16,313 nt of DNA from Actinomycetes bacterium. GTDB lineage: Bacteria > Actinomycetota > Acidimicrobiia > Acidimicrobiales > Microtrichaceae. Below, piece after piece: positions 1 to 6,528 of the stretch (position 1 is the stretch's first letter; each line of letters starts with the position of its first letter). The position numbers were made by a program, and so were the translations under genes. The notes below the pieces were generated by a model. That model was not told where the DNA came from, did not search any database, and was given only the letters and a program-made list of their open reading frames with translations. Where the stretch lies: the NCBI GenBank assembly GCA_023389745.1, contig JAEWED010000165.1:1-16313 (forward strand), read 5' to 3'.

Positions 1-204
1 GGCTGGATCGACGTCGGCCACATGCCGCTGAGCCGCATGACCGTCGCGTCGCTCGCGGACCTCGGACTGCAGGTCGACCTCGACGCCGCCGACATCTTCG
101 TGCTGCCCGCGCTGCGGCCGGCCGCCCGAGCGGCGGGCGACACCGACGAGATCGACCCGATCAGCGACGGACGCTTCGTCCGTCCGCCGCTGCGTCGGGT
201 CTGA
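1..204 (+). CDS. Leishmanolysin-like metallopeptidase, C-terminal end (partial)
   Basis: The frame is open from the first base and stops with TGA at 202-204; the 5' part lies outside the window. The visible 67 residues contain LSRMTVASLADLGLQVDLDA followed by AD, which matches the C-terminal signature I know from leishmanolysin-like (M8-related) zinc metallopeptidases of bacteria, where N-x-LSRIT-x-ASL-x-DLGY-x-V-x-x-xAAD follows the third zinc ligand. The His in GWIDVGHM just upstream is not necessarily a zinc ligand, and the HExxH motif would be outside the window. The tail after residue 45 is acidic then Arg-rich and looks unstructured. The family would imply a secreted or surface protease. 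The assignment rests on this one motif only; alternative metalloprotease-like repeat proteins share it. Confidence 0.6.
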   Translation, partial: GWIDVGHMPLSRMTVASLADLGLQVDLDAADIFVLPALRPAARAAGDTDEIDPISDGRFVRPPLRRV

Positions 205-231
205 TCGTCCGCGGCGGACGCCGCGTCATCG

Positions 232-260
232 TTCACCTGACACGCTCGCGTCACTACGCT
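232..260 (+). promoter_or_regulatory. Candidate promoter for the KKAPA-tail protein
   Basis: TTCACC at 232-237 and TACGCT at 255-260 are separated by 17 bp, a housekeeping-sigma-like arrangement ending 53 bp before the GTG start at 314. A short hairpin GTCCG-CGG-CGGAC at 207-219, directly after the stop of the upstream gene, could be a weak terminator for it. Both are read by eye and no expression data support them. Confidence 0.35.
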
Positions 261-313
261 GGGTCGACGACAGGCCCGCAACCTGCGGCCCGTCGCCGGA
301 GGAAGGAAGCGCA

Positions 314-892
314 GTGGCCGGAAACCTGGAGCAGGAGTTCAGCGCCTTCGTCAAGGAGGGCATCGACGAGATCCGCAAGCTCGTCGGTTCCGTCGAGACG
401 GAGTTCCGCAAGGCGGTCGAGCAGCTCGAGATCGCGGTGTCGACGCTCGCGTCGAAGGCACCCGACACCTCGCCGGTCACCGAGTCGGTCGCCAACGCGG
501 CCGACACCGTGTCGTCCGCGGCGAGCAACGCTGCCGACACGGTGACCTCTGCCGCGAGCAACGCGGCCGACACCATGAGCCGCACCGCGAGCACTGCAGC
601 GGCGACCGCGGCTGCGACCGCCGCCGGCGTCGTGGACACGGTGAAGGCCCAGGTCCCGACGAAGCGCGCCGCGAAGAAGGCTCCCGCGAAGAAGGCCGTC
701 GCGAAGAAGGCACCGGCCAGGAAGGCGCCAGCCAAGAAGGCACCGGCCAAGAAGGCACCCGCCAAGAAGGCACCGGCCAAGCGCGCCGCTGCGAAGAAGG
801 CACCCGCCAAGCGCGCCGCTGCGAAGAAGGCACCCGCCAAGAAGGCACCCGCGAAGAAGGCACCCGCGAAGAAGGCACCGCCGAGCGCCTGA
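314..892 (+). CDS. Histone-H1-like / HBHA- or PhaF-like protein with KKAPA tail
   Basis: 192 residues. Start GTG at 314 is preceded by a strong GGAGGAAGGAAG at 297-308. Residues 5-45 form an amphipathic, acidic helix suited to coiled-coil or phasin-type packing. Residues 61-93 are three 11-residue repeats NAADTVSSAAS, as in apolipoprotein/LEA-type amphipathic helices. Residues 117-190 are about fifteen Lys-rich pentads (KKAPA, KRAAA). This architecture, helical head plus Lys/Ala/Pro tail and about 190 residues, resembles mycobacterial heparin-binding hemagglutinin (about 199 aa), the PhaF phasin of PHA granules, and AlgP/H1-like nucleoid proteins. The tail should bind DNA or another polyanion. 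No signal peptide is seen. Which role applies cannot be decided from sequence: the tail is convergent and the head is not clearly homologous to any of them. It faces a second helical charged protein (1030-1500) across a palindromic terminator. Confidence 0.8.
   Translation: MAGNLEQEFSAFVKEGIDEIRKLVGSVETEFRKAVEQLEIAVSTLASKAPDTSPVTESVANAADTVSSAASNAADTVTSAASNAADTMSRTASTAAATAAATAAGVVDTVKAQVPTKRAAKKAPAKKAVAKKAPARKAPAKKAPAKKAPAKKAPAKRAAAKKAPAKRAAAKKAPAKKAPAKKAPAKKAPPSA
661..885 (+). repeat. 15-bp tandem repeats encoding KKAPA pentads
   Basis: About fifteen 15-bp units of the form GCSAAGAAGGCACCS run through the 3' part of the 314-892 gene. Units 781-810 and 811-840 are an exact 30-bp duplication (two pentads each), showing recent slippage or unequal exchange. 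Length is likely to vary between strains, always in frame because the unit is a multiple of three. Confidence 0.85.
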
Positions 893-940
893 CACGGCGA
901 CCCTCGTGCCCCCTCGGTGGAGCACGCCCCGACACGCGGA

Positions 941-968
941 CTGGCCCCGGACGATCGTCCGGGGCCAG
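941..968. terminator. Perfect 28-bp palindrome between convergent genes
   Basis: CTGGCCCCGGAC-GATC-GTCCGGGGCCAG reads identically on both strands; the stem can extend by A-T and G-C (939-970) and, with one bulged G, by CGCG on each side. It sits 48 bp after the stop of the KKAPA protein and about 60 bp before the stop of the minus-strand lipoprotein, the position expected of a bidirectional terminator. There is no clear T tract, so it may instead only protect 3' ends or act with Rho. Confidence 0.6.
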
Positions 969-1029
969 TCGCGTTGCCGAGCTGATCAGGCCGAAGGGGT
1001 GACCTGACCAGCTCCGATCCTCGAGTCGC

Positions 1030-1500
1030 TCAGAGGTGGCTCTTGAGCTCGTCGAACTCCTTCTTGGTGTCGTCCCAGAGACGCTTGAGCTCGTCGCTGA
1101 TGTCGTCGCCGTACTGCTTGATGTGCTCGTCGATGTCGTCGGCGCCCTTCTTGGCGTCGTCCCAGGCAGCGGTGGCGTCCGAGCTGGCGTCGTCACCGAT
1201 CTCGTCGAGGCCGGCGCGGAAGTCCTCGGCCAGCTTCTTGAACTCGTCCGCGGTGTCGTGGCCGGCCTTGTCGGCTTCGGCCTTGAAGTCGTCCGCGCCC
1301 TTCTTGGTGTCGGCCCAGGCGGTCTCGAAGCCCTGCTTGGTGTCGTCCGCCGCGTCCTTCACGTCCTTCTTCACGTCGTCGGCGGCGTTGTCGACCTTGT
1401 CCTTGGCGCTGTCCTCGTCGCTGCTCGAGCAGGCACCGAGCGCGACGGTGGCGCCGAGCAGACCGACGAGGCCGAGGCGGATCAAACGGGAACTGGGCAT
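1030..1500 (-). CDS. Small helical lipoprotein of unknown function
   Basis: 156 residues. I choose ATG at 1500 rather than the upstream in-frame ATG at 1662: AAGGA lies 8 nt before it and the signal peptide then begins correctly. Residues 1-23 (two Arg, then LGLVGLLGATVALGA) and Cys24 form a good lipobox LGAC, so the protein should be lipid-anchored outside the membrane. Residues 30-156 are almost entirely Asp, Lys, Ala and Glu with a repeated pattern (DDTK, ADDFK, AWDDAKKGADD, WDDTKKEFDELK) at roughly 11-residue spacing, predicting long amphipathic helices like LEA, YtxH or apolipoprotein-type proteins. No catalytic residues are recognisable. Possible roles are envelope stress protection or binding to a surface; these are guesses. 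It is transcribed towards the KKAPA protein and divergently from the desaturase. Confidence 0.85.
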   Translation of the reverse strand: MPSSRLIRLGLVGLLGATVALGACSSSDEDSAKDKVDNAADDVKKDVKDAADDTKQGFETAWADTKKGADDFKAEADKAGHDTADEFKKLAEDFRAGLDEIGDDASSDATAAWDDAKKGADDIDEHIKQYGDDISDELKRLWDDTKKEFDELKSHL

Positions 1501-1528
1501 GTGTTGGGTCCTTGCTGGTGAGGGCGGC

Positions 1529-1540
1529 CGACACGTGTCG
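1529..1540. promoter_or_regulatory. 12-bp palindrome CGACACGTGTCG in lipoprotein leader
   Basis: A perfect palindrome with a CACGTG core lies 29 bp upstream of the lipoprotein ATG at 1500, in the 230-bp divergent region shared with the desaturase gene at 1731. It could be an operator; no regulator gene is in the window. Confidence 0.35.
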
Positions 1541-1553
1541 ACCGTGCGTTCCA

Positions 1554-1616
1554 CTCCATCGACAAAAATTCGTTCGGCCTGAGGAATCTGTCGGGAGATC
1601 CACCCCGAAGGGTGTG
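1554..1616 (-). promoter_or_regulatory. Conserved leader/promoter block upstream of lipoprotein gene
   Basis: Read on the minus strand, the block starts with CACACCCTTCGGGGTGGATC (1616-1597), which contains the hairpin CACCC-TTCG-GGGTG with a UUCG loop. It continues with CCTCA, GGCCG, GAATT and GTCGA. The same hairpin (18 of 20 bases equal, the two changes both in the loop) and the same order of short blocks occur upstream of the other lipoprotein gene at 12268-12319. The hairpin ends 96 nt before the ATG here and 89 nt before the GTG there. It may be a structured 5' leader or a shared promoter element. Confidence 0.5.
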
Positions 1617-1730
1617 CTCCGAGTGCCCCCACTCCCGCGTTCGGCCTACGGTTCGACGGCATCGTCCGGTTACGGTGGACGGTCCGGGTCGGCAGCGACG
1701 GGTGCTGGCGACGTCGCAGAGGGGAACGTC

Positions 1731-2930
1731 ATGGATCTCACGGTGCTCGCCATTCCCGGGTTCTTCGGGTCGATGGCCTACGAGGCGAAGTGGCTCGCCC
1801 GACGCGCCGAGGCCGAGGGACCCTCGCCGGTCGACTACGAGCGCAACGACACGATTGCCAGCCTCACGATGGGCACCGGCAGCCTGGTCATCCCCTACGT
1901 CGCACGCAGGGTCTCGAGGAACTTCGCGGCCGGCTCCGGCCGCTGGGCGAAGCCGCTCGCCGGCGTCGCCGCCGCGGGAGCGCTGACCGCGATCGTCGCC
2001 GACGCCGTGGCGCGCCGGTACGACCAGGAGCCCGGCGAGCTGCCGGCGCTCGACCCGTCCGACGCCCCGCACCTGGTGTCCGATCCTCCACAGGAGACCT
2101 CGCGGCGTTGGCGCCGAGTGGCGAAGAAGGTCGCGGGCAGCGGCGCGGTCACCGCGATCGCCGCAGCGGGCCTCGGCGCGGCGTCGACATGGGCGGTGCA
2201 GACCACCTCGAAGAAGTTCTTCGAGCGGCGGGTCCTGCCCGACATGGGCTCGGGCGCGGTGCCGCTCGCCGCCGCGATCCTCGGCTGGGACTTCATCTAC
2301 TACTGGAGCCATCGGCTCCAGCACGAGAGCCGGATCATGTGGGCGATCCACGTCGTGCACCACTCGAGCGAGCGCTACAACCTGTCGACCGCGCTGCGTC
2401 AGGCCTGGGCCGACTCGCTCGGCATCTTCCCGCCGTACGGGGTGATGTCGCTGTTCGGGATCCGCCCGGAGCACGTCGAGACCGCCCGCCAGGTCAACCT
2501 GCTCTACCAGTACTGGATCCACACCGACGCGATCCGCACGCTCGGCCCGCTCGAGAAGGTCCTCAACACGGCGTCGCACCACCGGGTGCACCACGGCGTC
2601 AACAAGCAGTACATCGACCGCAACCACGGCAGCATCTTCATCGTGTGGGACAAGCTCTTCGGCACGTTCCAGGTCGAGGACCCCGACGACCCCGTGCGCT
2701 ACGGGCTCACCAAGAACATCGACACGTTCAACCCGCTGAAGATCGTCTCCCACGAGTACGCCGACATCGTGCGCGACGTGGTCGAGGCCGACGGCTGGCA
2801 CGACCGCCTGTCGTTCGTCTTCCGCGGTCCGGGCTGGGCCTACGAGCGGCACCCGGGTCGCCCCGGCGGCGAGGCCCCGCCGCTGCCCCACGGCGAGCAC
2901 GCCGACACCCCGGCCCTCGCCGGCGCCTGA
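1731..2930 (+). CDS. Sterol desaturase / fatty acid hydroxylase family membrane protein
   Basis: 399 residues. ATG at 1731 is preceded by AGAGGGG (1718-1724); longer in-frame starts lack such a site. The di-iron His clusters of the family are present: H194xxxH198 (SHRLQH), H207xxH210H211 (HVVHH) and H284xxH287H288 (HRVHH), followed by the typical NHGSIFIVWDKLFGTF block. Hydrophobic segments lie near residues 1-15, 75-95, 136-156 and 174-192, so it is an integral membrane, O2-dependent hydroxylase or desaturase using two iron atoms. About 170 residues precede the catalytic core, longer than in minimal members. The substrate is unknown; carotenoid, sterol, hopanoid and ether-lipid enzymes share this fold. 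The C-terminus is Pro/Gly-rich. The thiolase gene follows 165 bp later on the same strand, which allows but does not prove co-transcription. Confidence 0.9.
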   Translation: MDLTVLAIPGFFGSMAYEAKWLARRAEAEGPSPVDYERNDTIASLTMGTGSLVIPYVARRVSRNFAAGSGRWAKPLAGVAAAGALTAIVADAVARRYDQEPGELPALDPSDAPHLVSDPPQETSRRWRRVAKKVAGSGAVTAIAAAGLGAASTWAVQTTSKKFFERRVLPDMGSGAVPLAAAILGWDFIYYWSHRLQHESRIMWAIHVVHHSSERYNLSTALRQAWADSLGIFPPYGVMSLFGIRPEHVETARQVNLLYQYWIHTDAIRTLGPLEKVLNTASHHRVHHGVNKQYIDRNHGSIFIVWDKLFGTFQVEDPDDPVRYGLTKNIDTFNPLKIVSHEYADIVRDVVEADGWHDRLSFVFRGPGWAYERHPGRPGGEAPPLPHGEHADTPALAGA

Positions 2931-2943
2931 GCGCGACCCTCGC

Positions 2944-3003
2944 CGCAGCTCGACCCTTCAGCGCAGCCCGGCACTTCACGCAGCCTGACCCTTCGGCGCT
3001 GCT
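2944..3003 (+). repeat. Imperfect 25-bp direct repeat upstream of thiolase
   Basis: 2944-2968 and 2979-3003 share 20 of 25 positions (CGCAGC..GACCCTTC.GCGC.GC), at a 35-bp offset. A weaker third CCCTTCAGC lies near 3025. It occupies the gap between the desaturase stop and the thiolase RBS. Function is not evident; it could be decayed extragenic repeats or direct regulator sites. Confidence 0.35.
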
Positions 3004-3095
3004 CGTGCCTCGGCGCGCCCTCGGCCCTTCAGCTGGGAAGCAACCATCGGCTGGTGGCACACTTCTGACGACCTATCAGCTCTCAGGGGGAACCA

Positions 3096-4238
3096 ATGCC
3101 CACCGATGTCGTCATCGTCTCCGGGGCCCGCACGCCCATCGCCACCGCCTACAAGGGCTCCCTCGCCGGGGTCGACGCGTTCGCGCTGTCCGAGGTCGCC
3201 ATGGGCGCCGCGGTCGAGCGCTCCGGCGTGCCGGTCGAGCTGCTCGAGGACATCGGCTGGGGCGAGTCGTTCCAGGGCGGCGGCAACATCGGCCGCTACG
3301 CCGCCAACCAGCTCGGCATGTCGGTGCCCGGCGTCGCCACGCAGCGCTGGTGCGCCTCGGGCATGGCCGGCACCCAGTGGGTCGCCGCGAGCATCGCGGC
3401 CGGCATGATCGACGCCGGCATCGGCGGCGGCGTCGAGTCGATGACGACGGCGCCCATGGGCACCAAGGGCGGCGAGTTCTGGCTCTCGCCGGCGAACCTC
3501 GAGACCGAGGACGCCCCGCCGTTCAACACCGCGAAGGGCGTCGGCGACAACGCGGCGCGCATGGCCGGCGTGACCCGTGAAGAGGCCGACGCCTGGGCGT
3601 ACCGCTCCCACATGAACGCGATCCGTGCCATCGACGAGGGCCGCTTCAAGAACGAGATCGTCCCGGTCACCCTGCCCGACGGCTCGCTGTTCGAGGTCGA
3701 CGAGCACCCGCGCCGCGGCTCCACGCTCGAGAAGCTCGCCAGCCTGCCGCTGCTCAACCCCGACGACGCCGGCGCGACCACCACCGCCGGCAACGCCTCG
3801 GGCCTCAACGACGCCGCCGCCGCGCTCGTGCTGGTGTCCCGTGACTTCGCCGAGCAGCACGGCCTGACGCCGTTGGCCGTCATCCGCGGCTGGGGCTCGG
3901 TGTCGCTGACGCCCGCCGAGACCGGCCTCACCCCGGCGCACGCGATCCGCCGGGCGCTCGCCAAGTCCGACGTCGCGCTCGACCAGGTCGACTCCTTCGA
4001 GATCAACGAGGCGTTCGCGTCGGTCACCGTCGCCGCGGTCAAGGCGCTCGGCATCGACGAGGACAAGGTCAACGTGAACGGCTCCGGCTGCTCGCTCGGC
4101 CACCCGATCGGCTGCACCGGCGCCCGCATGATCGTCACGATGATGAACGAGCTCGAGCGCACCGACGGCCGCTACGGCGTCGTCGCCATGTGCGCCGCGG
4201 GCGGCATGGGCTCCGCCACGGTCATCGAGCGCGTCTGA
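3096..4238 (+). CDS. Thiolase (acetyl-CoA C-acyltransferase family)
   Basis: 380 residues, slightly shorter than the usual 390-400. ATG at 3096 follows CAGGGGG (3084-3090). It carries the full thiolase signature: the acylated cysteine Cys86 in QRWCASGMAG, the GNASGLNDAAAALVL loop, N304-E305 in INEAFAS, His336 in GHPIGCTGAR, and the second catalytic cysteine Cys366 in MCAAGGMG near the C-terminus. Thiolases cleave 3-ketoacyl-CoA with CoA to acetyl- or propionyl-CoA, or run in reverse as condensing enzymes. The CTG after GHPIG and ELERTD are shared with FadA5-type and other degradative actinobacterial thiolases, so a catabolic role is likelier than biosynthetic; the chain or ring substrate is not readable. 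The Gly-rich cysteine loop is CAAGGMG rather than the classical CxGGG. It converges on the kinase gene across twin terminators. Confidence 0.93.
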   Translation: MPTDVVIVSGARTPIATAYKGSLAGVDAFALSEVAMGAAVERSGVPVELLEDIGWGESFQGGGNIGRYAANQLGMSVPGVATQRWCASGMAGTQWVAASIAAGMIDAGIGGGVESMTTAPMGTKGGEFWLSPANLETEDAPPFNTAKGVGDNAARMAGVTREEADAWAYRSHMNAIRAIDEGRFKNEIVPVTLPDGSLFEVDEHPRRGSTLEKLASLPLLNPDDAGATTTAGNASGLNDAAAALVLVSRDFAEQHGLTPLAVIRGWGSVSLTPAETGLTPAHAIRRALAKSDVALDQVDSFEINEAFASVTVAAVKALGIDEDKVNVNGSGCSLGHPIGCTGARMIVTMMNELERTDGRYGVVAMCAAGGMGSATVIERV

Positions 4239-4258
4239 CCGACCAGGTCGAAAATATA

Positions 4259-4295
4259 GGGGTCGTCATCGACATCCCGTGTCGATGACGACCCC
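4259..4295 (-). terminator. Rho-independent terminator for the SDR-kinase unit
   Basis: GGGGTCGTCATCGACA / TGTCGATGACGACCCC is a perfect 16-bp stem with a 5-nt loop. Read on the minus strand it is followed by TATATTTTCG (4258-4249), a T tract. It lies 82 bp beyond the kinase stop at 4377. Confidence 0.85.
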
Positions 4296-4320
4296 GCTCC
4301 CAGGCCTCGGCGGTGGGAGT

Positions 4321-4365
4321 GGGGTCCTCGTCGACATCCCGTGTCGATGAGGACCCCTATTTTTT
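4321..4365 (+). terminator. Rho-independent terminator for the thiolase gene
   Basis: GGGGTCCTCGTCGACA / TGTCGATGAGGACCCC pairs over 16 bp with one G-U, has the same 5-nt TCCCG loop as the neighbouring minus-strand terminator, and is followed by TATTTTTT at 4358-4365. It lies 82 bp after the thiolase stop. A small third hairpin (CTCCCA...TGGGAG, 4297-4319) sits between the two. Confidence 0.88.
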
Positions 4366-4376
4366 CGAGCCCGTGC

Positions 4377-5531
4377 TCAGAGCACGCGTGACCAGTACTC
4401 GCCCTCGAGCATCTGCTCGAGCGTGGCGCGGTGCATGATCAGGTCGTCGATGTCCTCGGGCATCTCCGCCGCGCCGAACTTGATCGCCCGGCGCTGCACC
4501 TGGCTCATGACCACGGCGTGCCGCAGCGCGGCGTACATCGTGTAGAAGTCCAGGTCCTGCGGAGCGTGACCCGAACGCTGCTCGTAGAGCTCGACGACCC
4601 GGTCGCGGTGCATGAAGTGCGGCATGCCGTCCAGGCCCATCGAGGTCGCGATGTCCTCGAAGAACCGGTGGATGAAGATCATCCAGGCCAGGTCGACCTC
4701 ACGCGGCGCCAAGCCGGCCATCTCCCAGTCGAGCACCGCGACGGGTTCGAAGTCCCGGTACATCGTGTTGCCGATGCGGGCGTCGCCCCAGCTGAGCACC
4801 GTCTCGCCCTCGTCGGCCGGCCAGTGCTCGTCCATCCAGTCGAAGCAGCGCTCGATGAGCGGTGAGCGGTTGCCGTCGGACGAGACCCACTCGTAGTAAG
4901 CGCGCAGGTCGGCGACGTGACGCCGCAGCGGCGTGTCGCCCTCGGCGTCGGACGCGAGGAAGTCGAAGTGCGTCGTCGGATCCTCGATCCCGTGCAGACG
5001 GGCGAGCACGTCGACCGACGCCTCCTCGAGGCGCTGCTGGTCCTCGAGCGACGCGTCGAAGAGCCAGTTGTCGCCGAAGTCGTAGGGCAGCACGTCGGGC
5101 GGCACCTCGCCGGTGATGCGACTCATCACGAAGAACGGCGCGCCGATCGCGGCGGGGTCCTCCTCGAGCCAGTGCACCTCGGGCACCGGCACGTCGGAGA
5201 GCTCTCGCACCTTGGCCATCACCCGGAACTGCGCGTCGAAGTCGTAGGTCTCGAACACCGGCACCGCGGACGGGTCCGGGGCGATGCGGAACACCAGCGG
5301 GTGCTCGACCCGCTCGCCGTCGGTCAGCCACGACGCGTCGACCAGCACGGTCTCGCTCGACATGCCGTTCGACTCCGGCACCGTGACCGTGCTCACCACG
5401 GGCTCGGCCGACGCGCCGAGCGTCGTGGTCAGCCACGCCTCGAGGTCGACCCGCGTGCGCTCGGGATCACGCCGTGACTCGTCGGGCCGTGCAGCCGCCG
5501 ACGAGATCTCCTCGCCCTTGTCGTCCTCCAT
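4377..5531 (-). CDS. Aminoglycoside phosphotransferase-like kinase (APH/ACAD11-type)
   Basis: 384 residues. ATG at 5531 with a G-rich RBS (CAGGGGGG) about 7-8 nt upstream. The fold is that of the APH/choline-kinase family: N-lobe with VFRIAPDP and the ADP-side helix, FFVMSRITGEVPPDVLP hinge, then the catalytic loop W248-G-D250-ARIG-N255 and the metal-binding D268-W-E in VLDWEMAGLAPREVDLAW. The usual His of the HGDxxxxN Brenner motif is Trp here while the catalytic Asp and Asn remain. In actinobacteria such proteins, related to the kinase domain of mammalian ACAD11, accompany acyl-CoA dehydrogenases, SDRs and thiolases and probably phosphorylate hydroxylated lipid intermediates; a role in antibiotic resistance is unlikely. 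It is the second gene of a minus-strand unit after the SDR, 97 bp downstream of the SDR stop. Confidence 0.87.
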   Translation of the reverse strand: MEDDKGEEISSAAARPDESRRDPERTRVDLEAWLTTTLGASAEPVVSTVTVPESNGMSSETVLVDASWLTDGERVEHPLVFRIAPDPSAVPVFETYDFDAQFRVMAKVRELSDVPVPEVHWLEEDPAAIGAPFFVMSRITGEVPPDVLPYDFGDNWLFDASLEDQQRLEEASVDVLARLHGIEDPTTHFDFLASDAEGDTPLRRHVADLRAYYEWVSSDGNRSPLIERCFDWMDEHWPADEGETVLSWGDARIGNTMYRDFEPVAVLDWEMAGLAPREVDLAWMIFIHRFFEDIATSMGLDGMPHFMHRDRVVELYEQRSGHAPQDLDFYTMYAALRHAVVMSQVQRRAIKFGAAEMPEDIDDLIMHRATLEQMLEGEYWSRVL

Positions 5532-5563
5532 CGAATGCCCCCCTGAGTTGTGAACGTGGACTG

Positions 5564-5644
5564 CTGCCGGTGACTCAGCCGGCCGTCAGGCTGCCGGTGA
5601 CCCAGCCGGCCGTCAGGCTGCTGATGACTCAGCCGGCCGTCAGG
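5564..5644 (-). repeat. Three 27-bp tandem copies of the SDR 3' end
   Basis: Units 5564-5590, 5591-5617 and 5618-5644 are near-identical (26/27 between the first two, 25/27 between first and third). Each encodes LTAG on the minus strand. The first TGA (5631-5629) ends the SDR; the middle copy has TGG in place of TGA; the last copy again has TGA (5577-5575). Because 27 is a multiple of three, read-through would add VISSLTAGWVTGSLTAG. Confidence 0.9.
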
Positions 5645-6402
5645 CCGAGATCGCTCGAGATGATGCTGCCGTGCATGTTGCGCCCGTCGTCGGATGCCAC
5701 GAACGCGAACAGCCCCGCGATGTCCGAGGGGTCCGCTCCCCCGCGGTAGCCCATGATCGGCTGCAGCAGGTCCATGTCGACGTTGTCGGGCATGTGGAAG
5801 TTCCGGGTCAGGCCCGTCGTCACGAACCCCGGCGCGATCGCGTTCACGCGCAGCTTGGTCTTCGAGAACTCCATCGCCATCGACCGGGTCAGCTGCACGA
5901 TCGCGCCCTTGGTCATCGAGTAGGCGACCGTGTACGAGGTGCCCATGAGGCCCGCGTTCGAGGCGATGTTGACGATGTTGCCCTCGGCCTCGAGCAGGTG
6001 CGGCAGCGCCGCCTGCGACAGGAAGTAGGGACCGTCGACGTTGACCGCCATCATCGCCCGGTAGTGGTCCTCCTCGAGGTCCCCGAAGTGCTCGGCGCGG
6101 GAGATGCCCGCGATGTTGCCCAGCACGTCGAGACGCCCGAACTCCGCCACGCACTGCTCGACCGCGGCGACGCACTCGGCGCGCTCGGTGATGCTGCCGG
6201 TGCGCACGATCAGCCGTGCAGCGCCGTCACCGGAACCGACCTCGTCGATGAGCGACTTGAGGCCGTCCTCGTTCACGTCGACGGCCAGCACCCGGGCACC
6301 TTCTGCGACCAGCTGGATCACGGTCGAGCGTCCGATCCCGGATGCCGCGCCCGTGAGCAGCGCCACCTTCCCGTCGAACCTGCCTGGAACGAAATGCGTC
6401 AT
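5629..6402 (-). CDS. Short-chain dehydrogenase/reductase (classical SDR)
   Basis: 257 residues, normal for a classical SDR. ATG at 6402 is preceded by GGGAG about 9 nt upstream. Cofactor motif T17GAASGIG24, N96IAG99 structural motif, catalytic Ser148, Tyr161 and Lys165 (YSMTK), and N121 in the helix-4 position complete the active-site tetrad. Asp42 after the second strand (AVDVNED) predicts NAD(H) over NADP(H). PGFVTTGL and the C-terminal substrate loop 197-220 are present. The enzyme should oxidise an alcohol to a ketone or the reverse; beside a thiolase, a CoA ligase and an ACAD11-like kinase, a 3-hydroxyacyl-CoA or hydroxysteroid substrate is plausible but unproven. It is the first gene of the minus-strand unit and is divergent from the acyl-CoA synthetase. 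Its 3' end is tandemly repeated. Confidence 0.93.
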   Translation of the reverse strand: MTHFVPGRFDGKVALLTGAASGIGRSTVIQLVAEGARVLAVDVNEDGLKSLIDEVGSGDGAARLIVRTGSITERAECVAAVEQCVAEFGRLDVLGNIAGISRAEHFGDLEEDHYRAMMAVNVDGPYFLSQAALPHLLEAEGNIVNIASNAGLMGTSYTVAYSMTKGAIVQLTRSMAMEFSKTKLRVNAIAPGFVTTGLTRNFHMPDNVDMDLLQPIMGYRGGADPSDIAGLFAFVASDDGRNMHGSIISSDLGLTAG

Positions 6403-6470
6403 CGTCGGTGCTCCCGTGGGTGTGCGCGGATGGACCGCGATGGGGTGTCGTCTAGTCTGCACGCTGGTTT

Positions 6471-6494
6471 CCGTCAAAGCTGACGGGTCGTCAG
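6471..6494. promoter_or_regulatory. Candidate operator in the SDR/synthetase divergent region
   Basis: CCGTCA (6471-6476), TGACGG (6481-6486) and CGTCAG (6489-6494) form two overlapping inverted repeats, with spacers of 4 and 2-3 bp. They lie 35 bp before the synthetase ATG and about 70 bp before the SDR ATG. A weak -35/-10 pair, TGGACC (6431-6436) and TAGTCT (6453-6458) with a 16-bp spacer, points towards the synthetase, which would place the repeats just downstream of the start of transcription, a repressor position. Confidence 0.4.
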
Positions 6495-6528
6495 ATCGAA
6501 GCACACGGCGCACCACCACGGGGGAAAA

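Noticed and set aside
1501..1662. Upstream in-frame start of the small lipoprotein
   Set aside because: It would bury the signal peptide 54 residues inside the protein; ATG 1500 has AAGGA and a proper lipoprotein signal.
1512..1730. Longer N-terminus for the desaturase
   Set aside because: The extension crosses the divergent promoter region and conserved leader block of the lipoprotein and has no RBS; ATG 1731 has one.
1790..3580. 596-codon plus-strand open frame across desaturase and thiolase
   Set aside because: Arg/Ala/Pro-rich shadow in another frame of two genes with complete active-site motifs; high GC produces such frames.
4377..5531. Antibiotic-resistance kinase
   Set aside because: The sequence is of the ACAD11-like catabolic type and sits with SDR and thiolase genes; nothing points to aminoglycosides.
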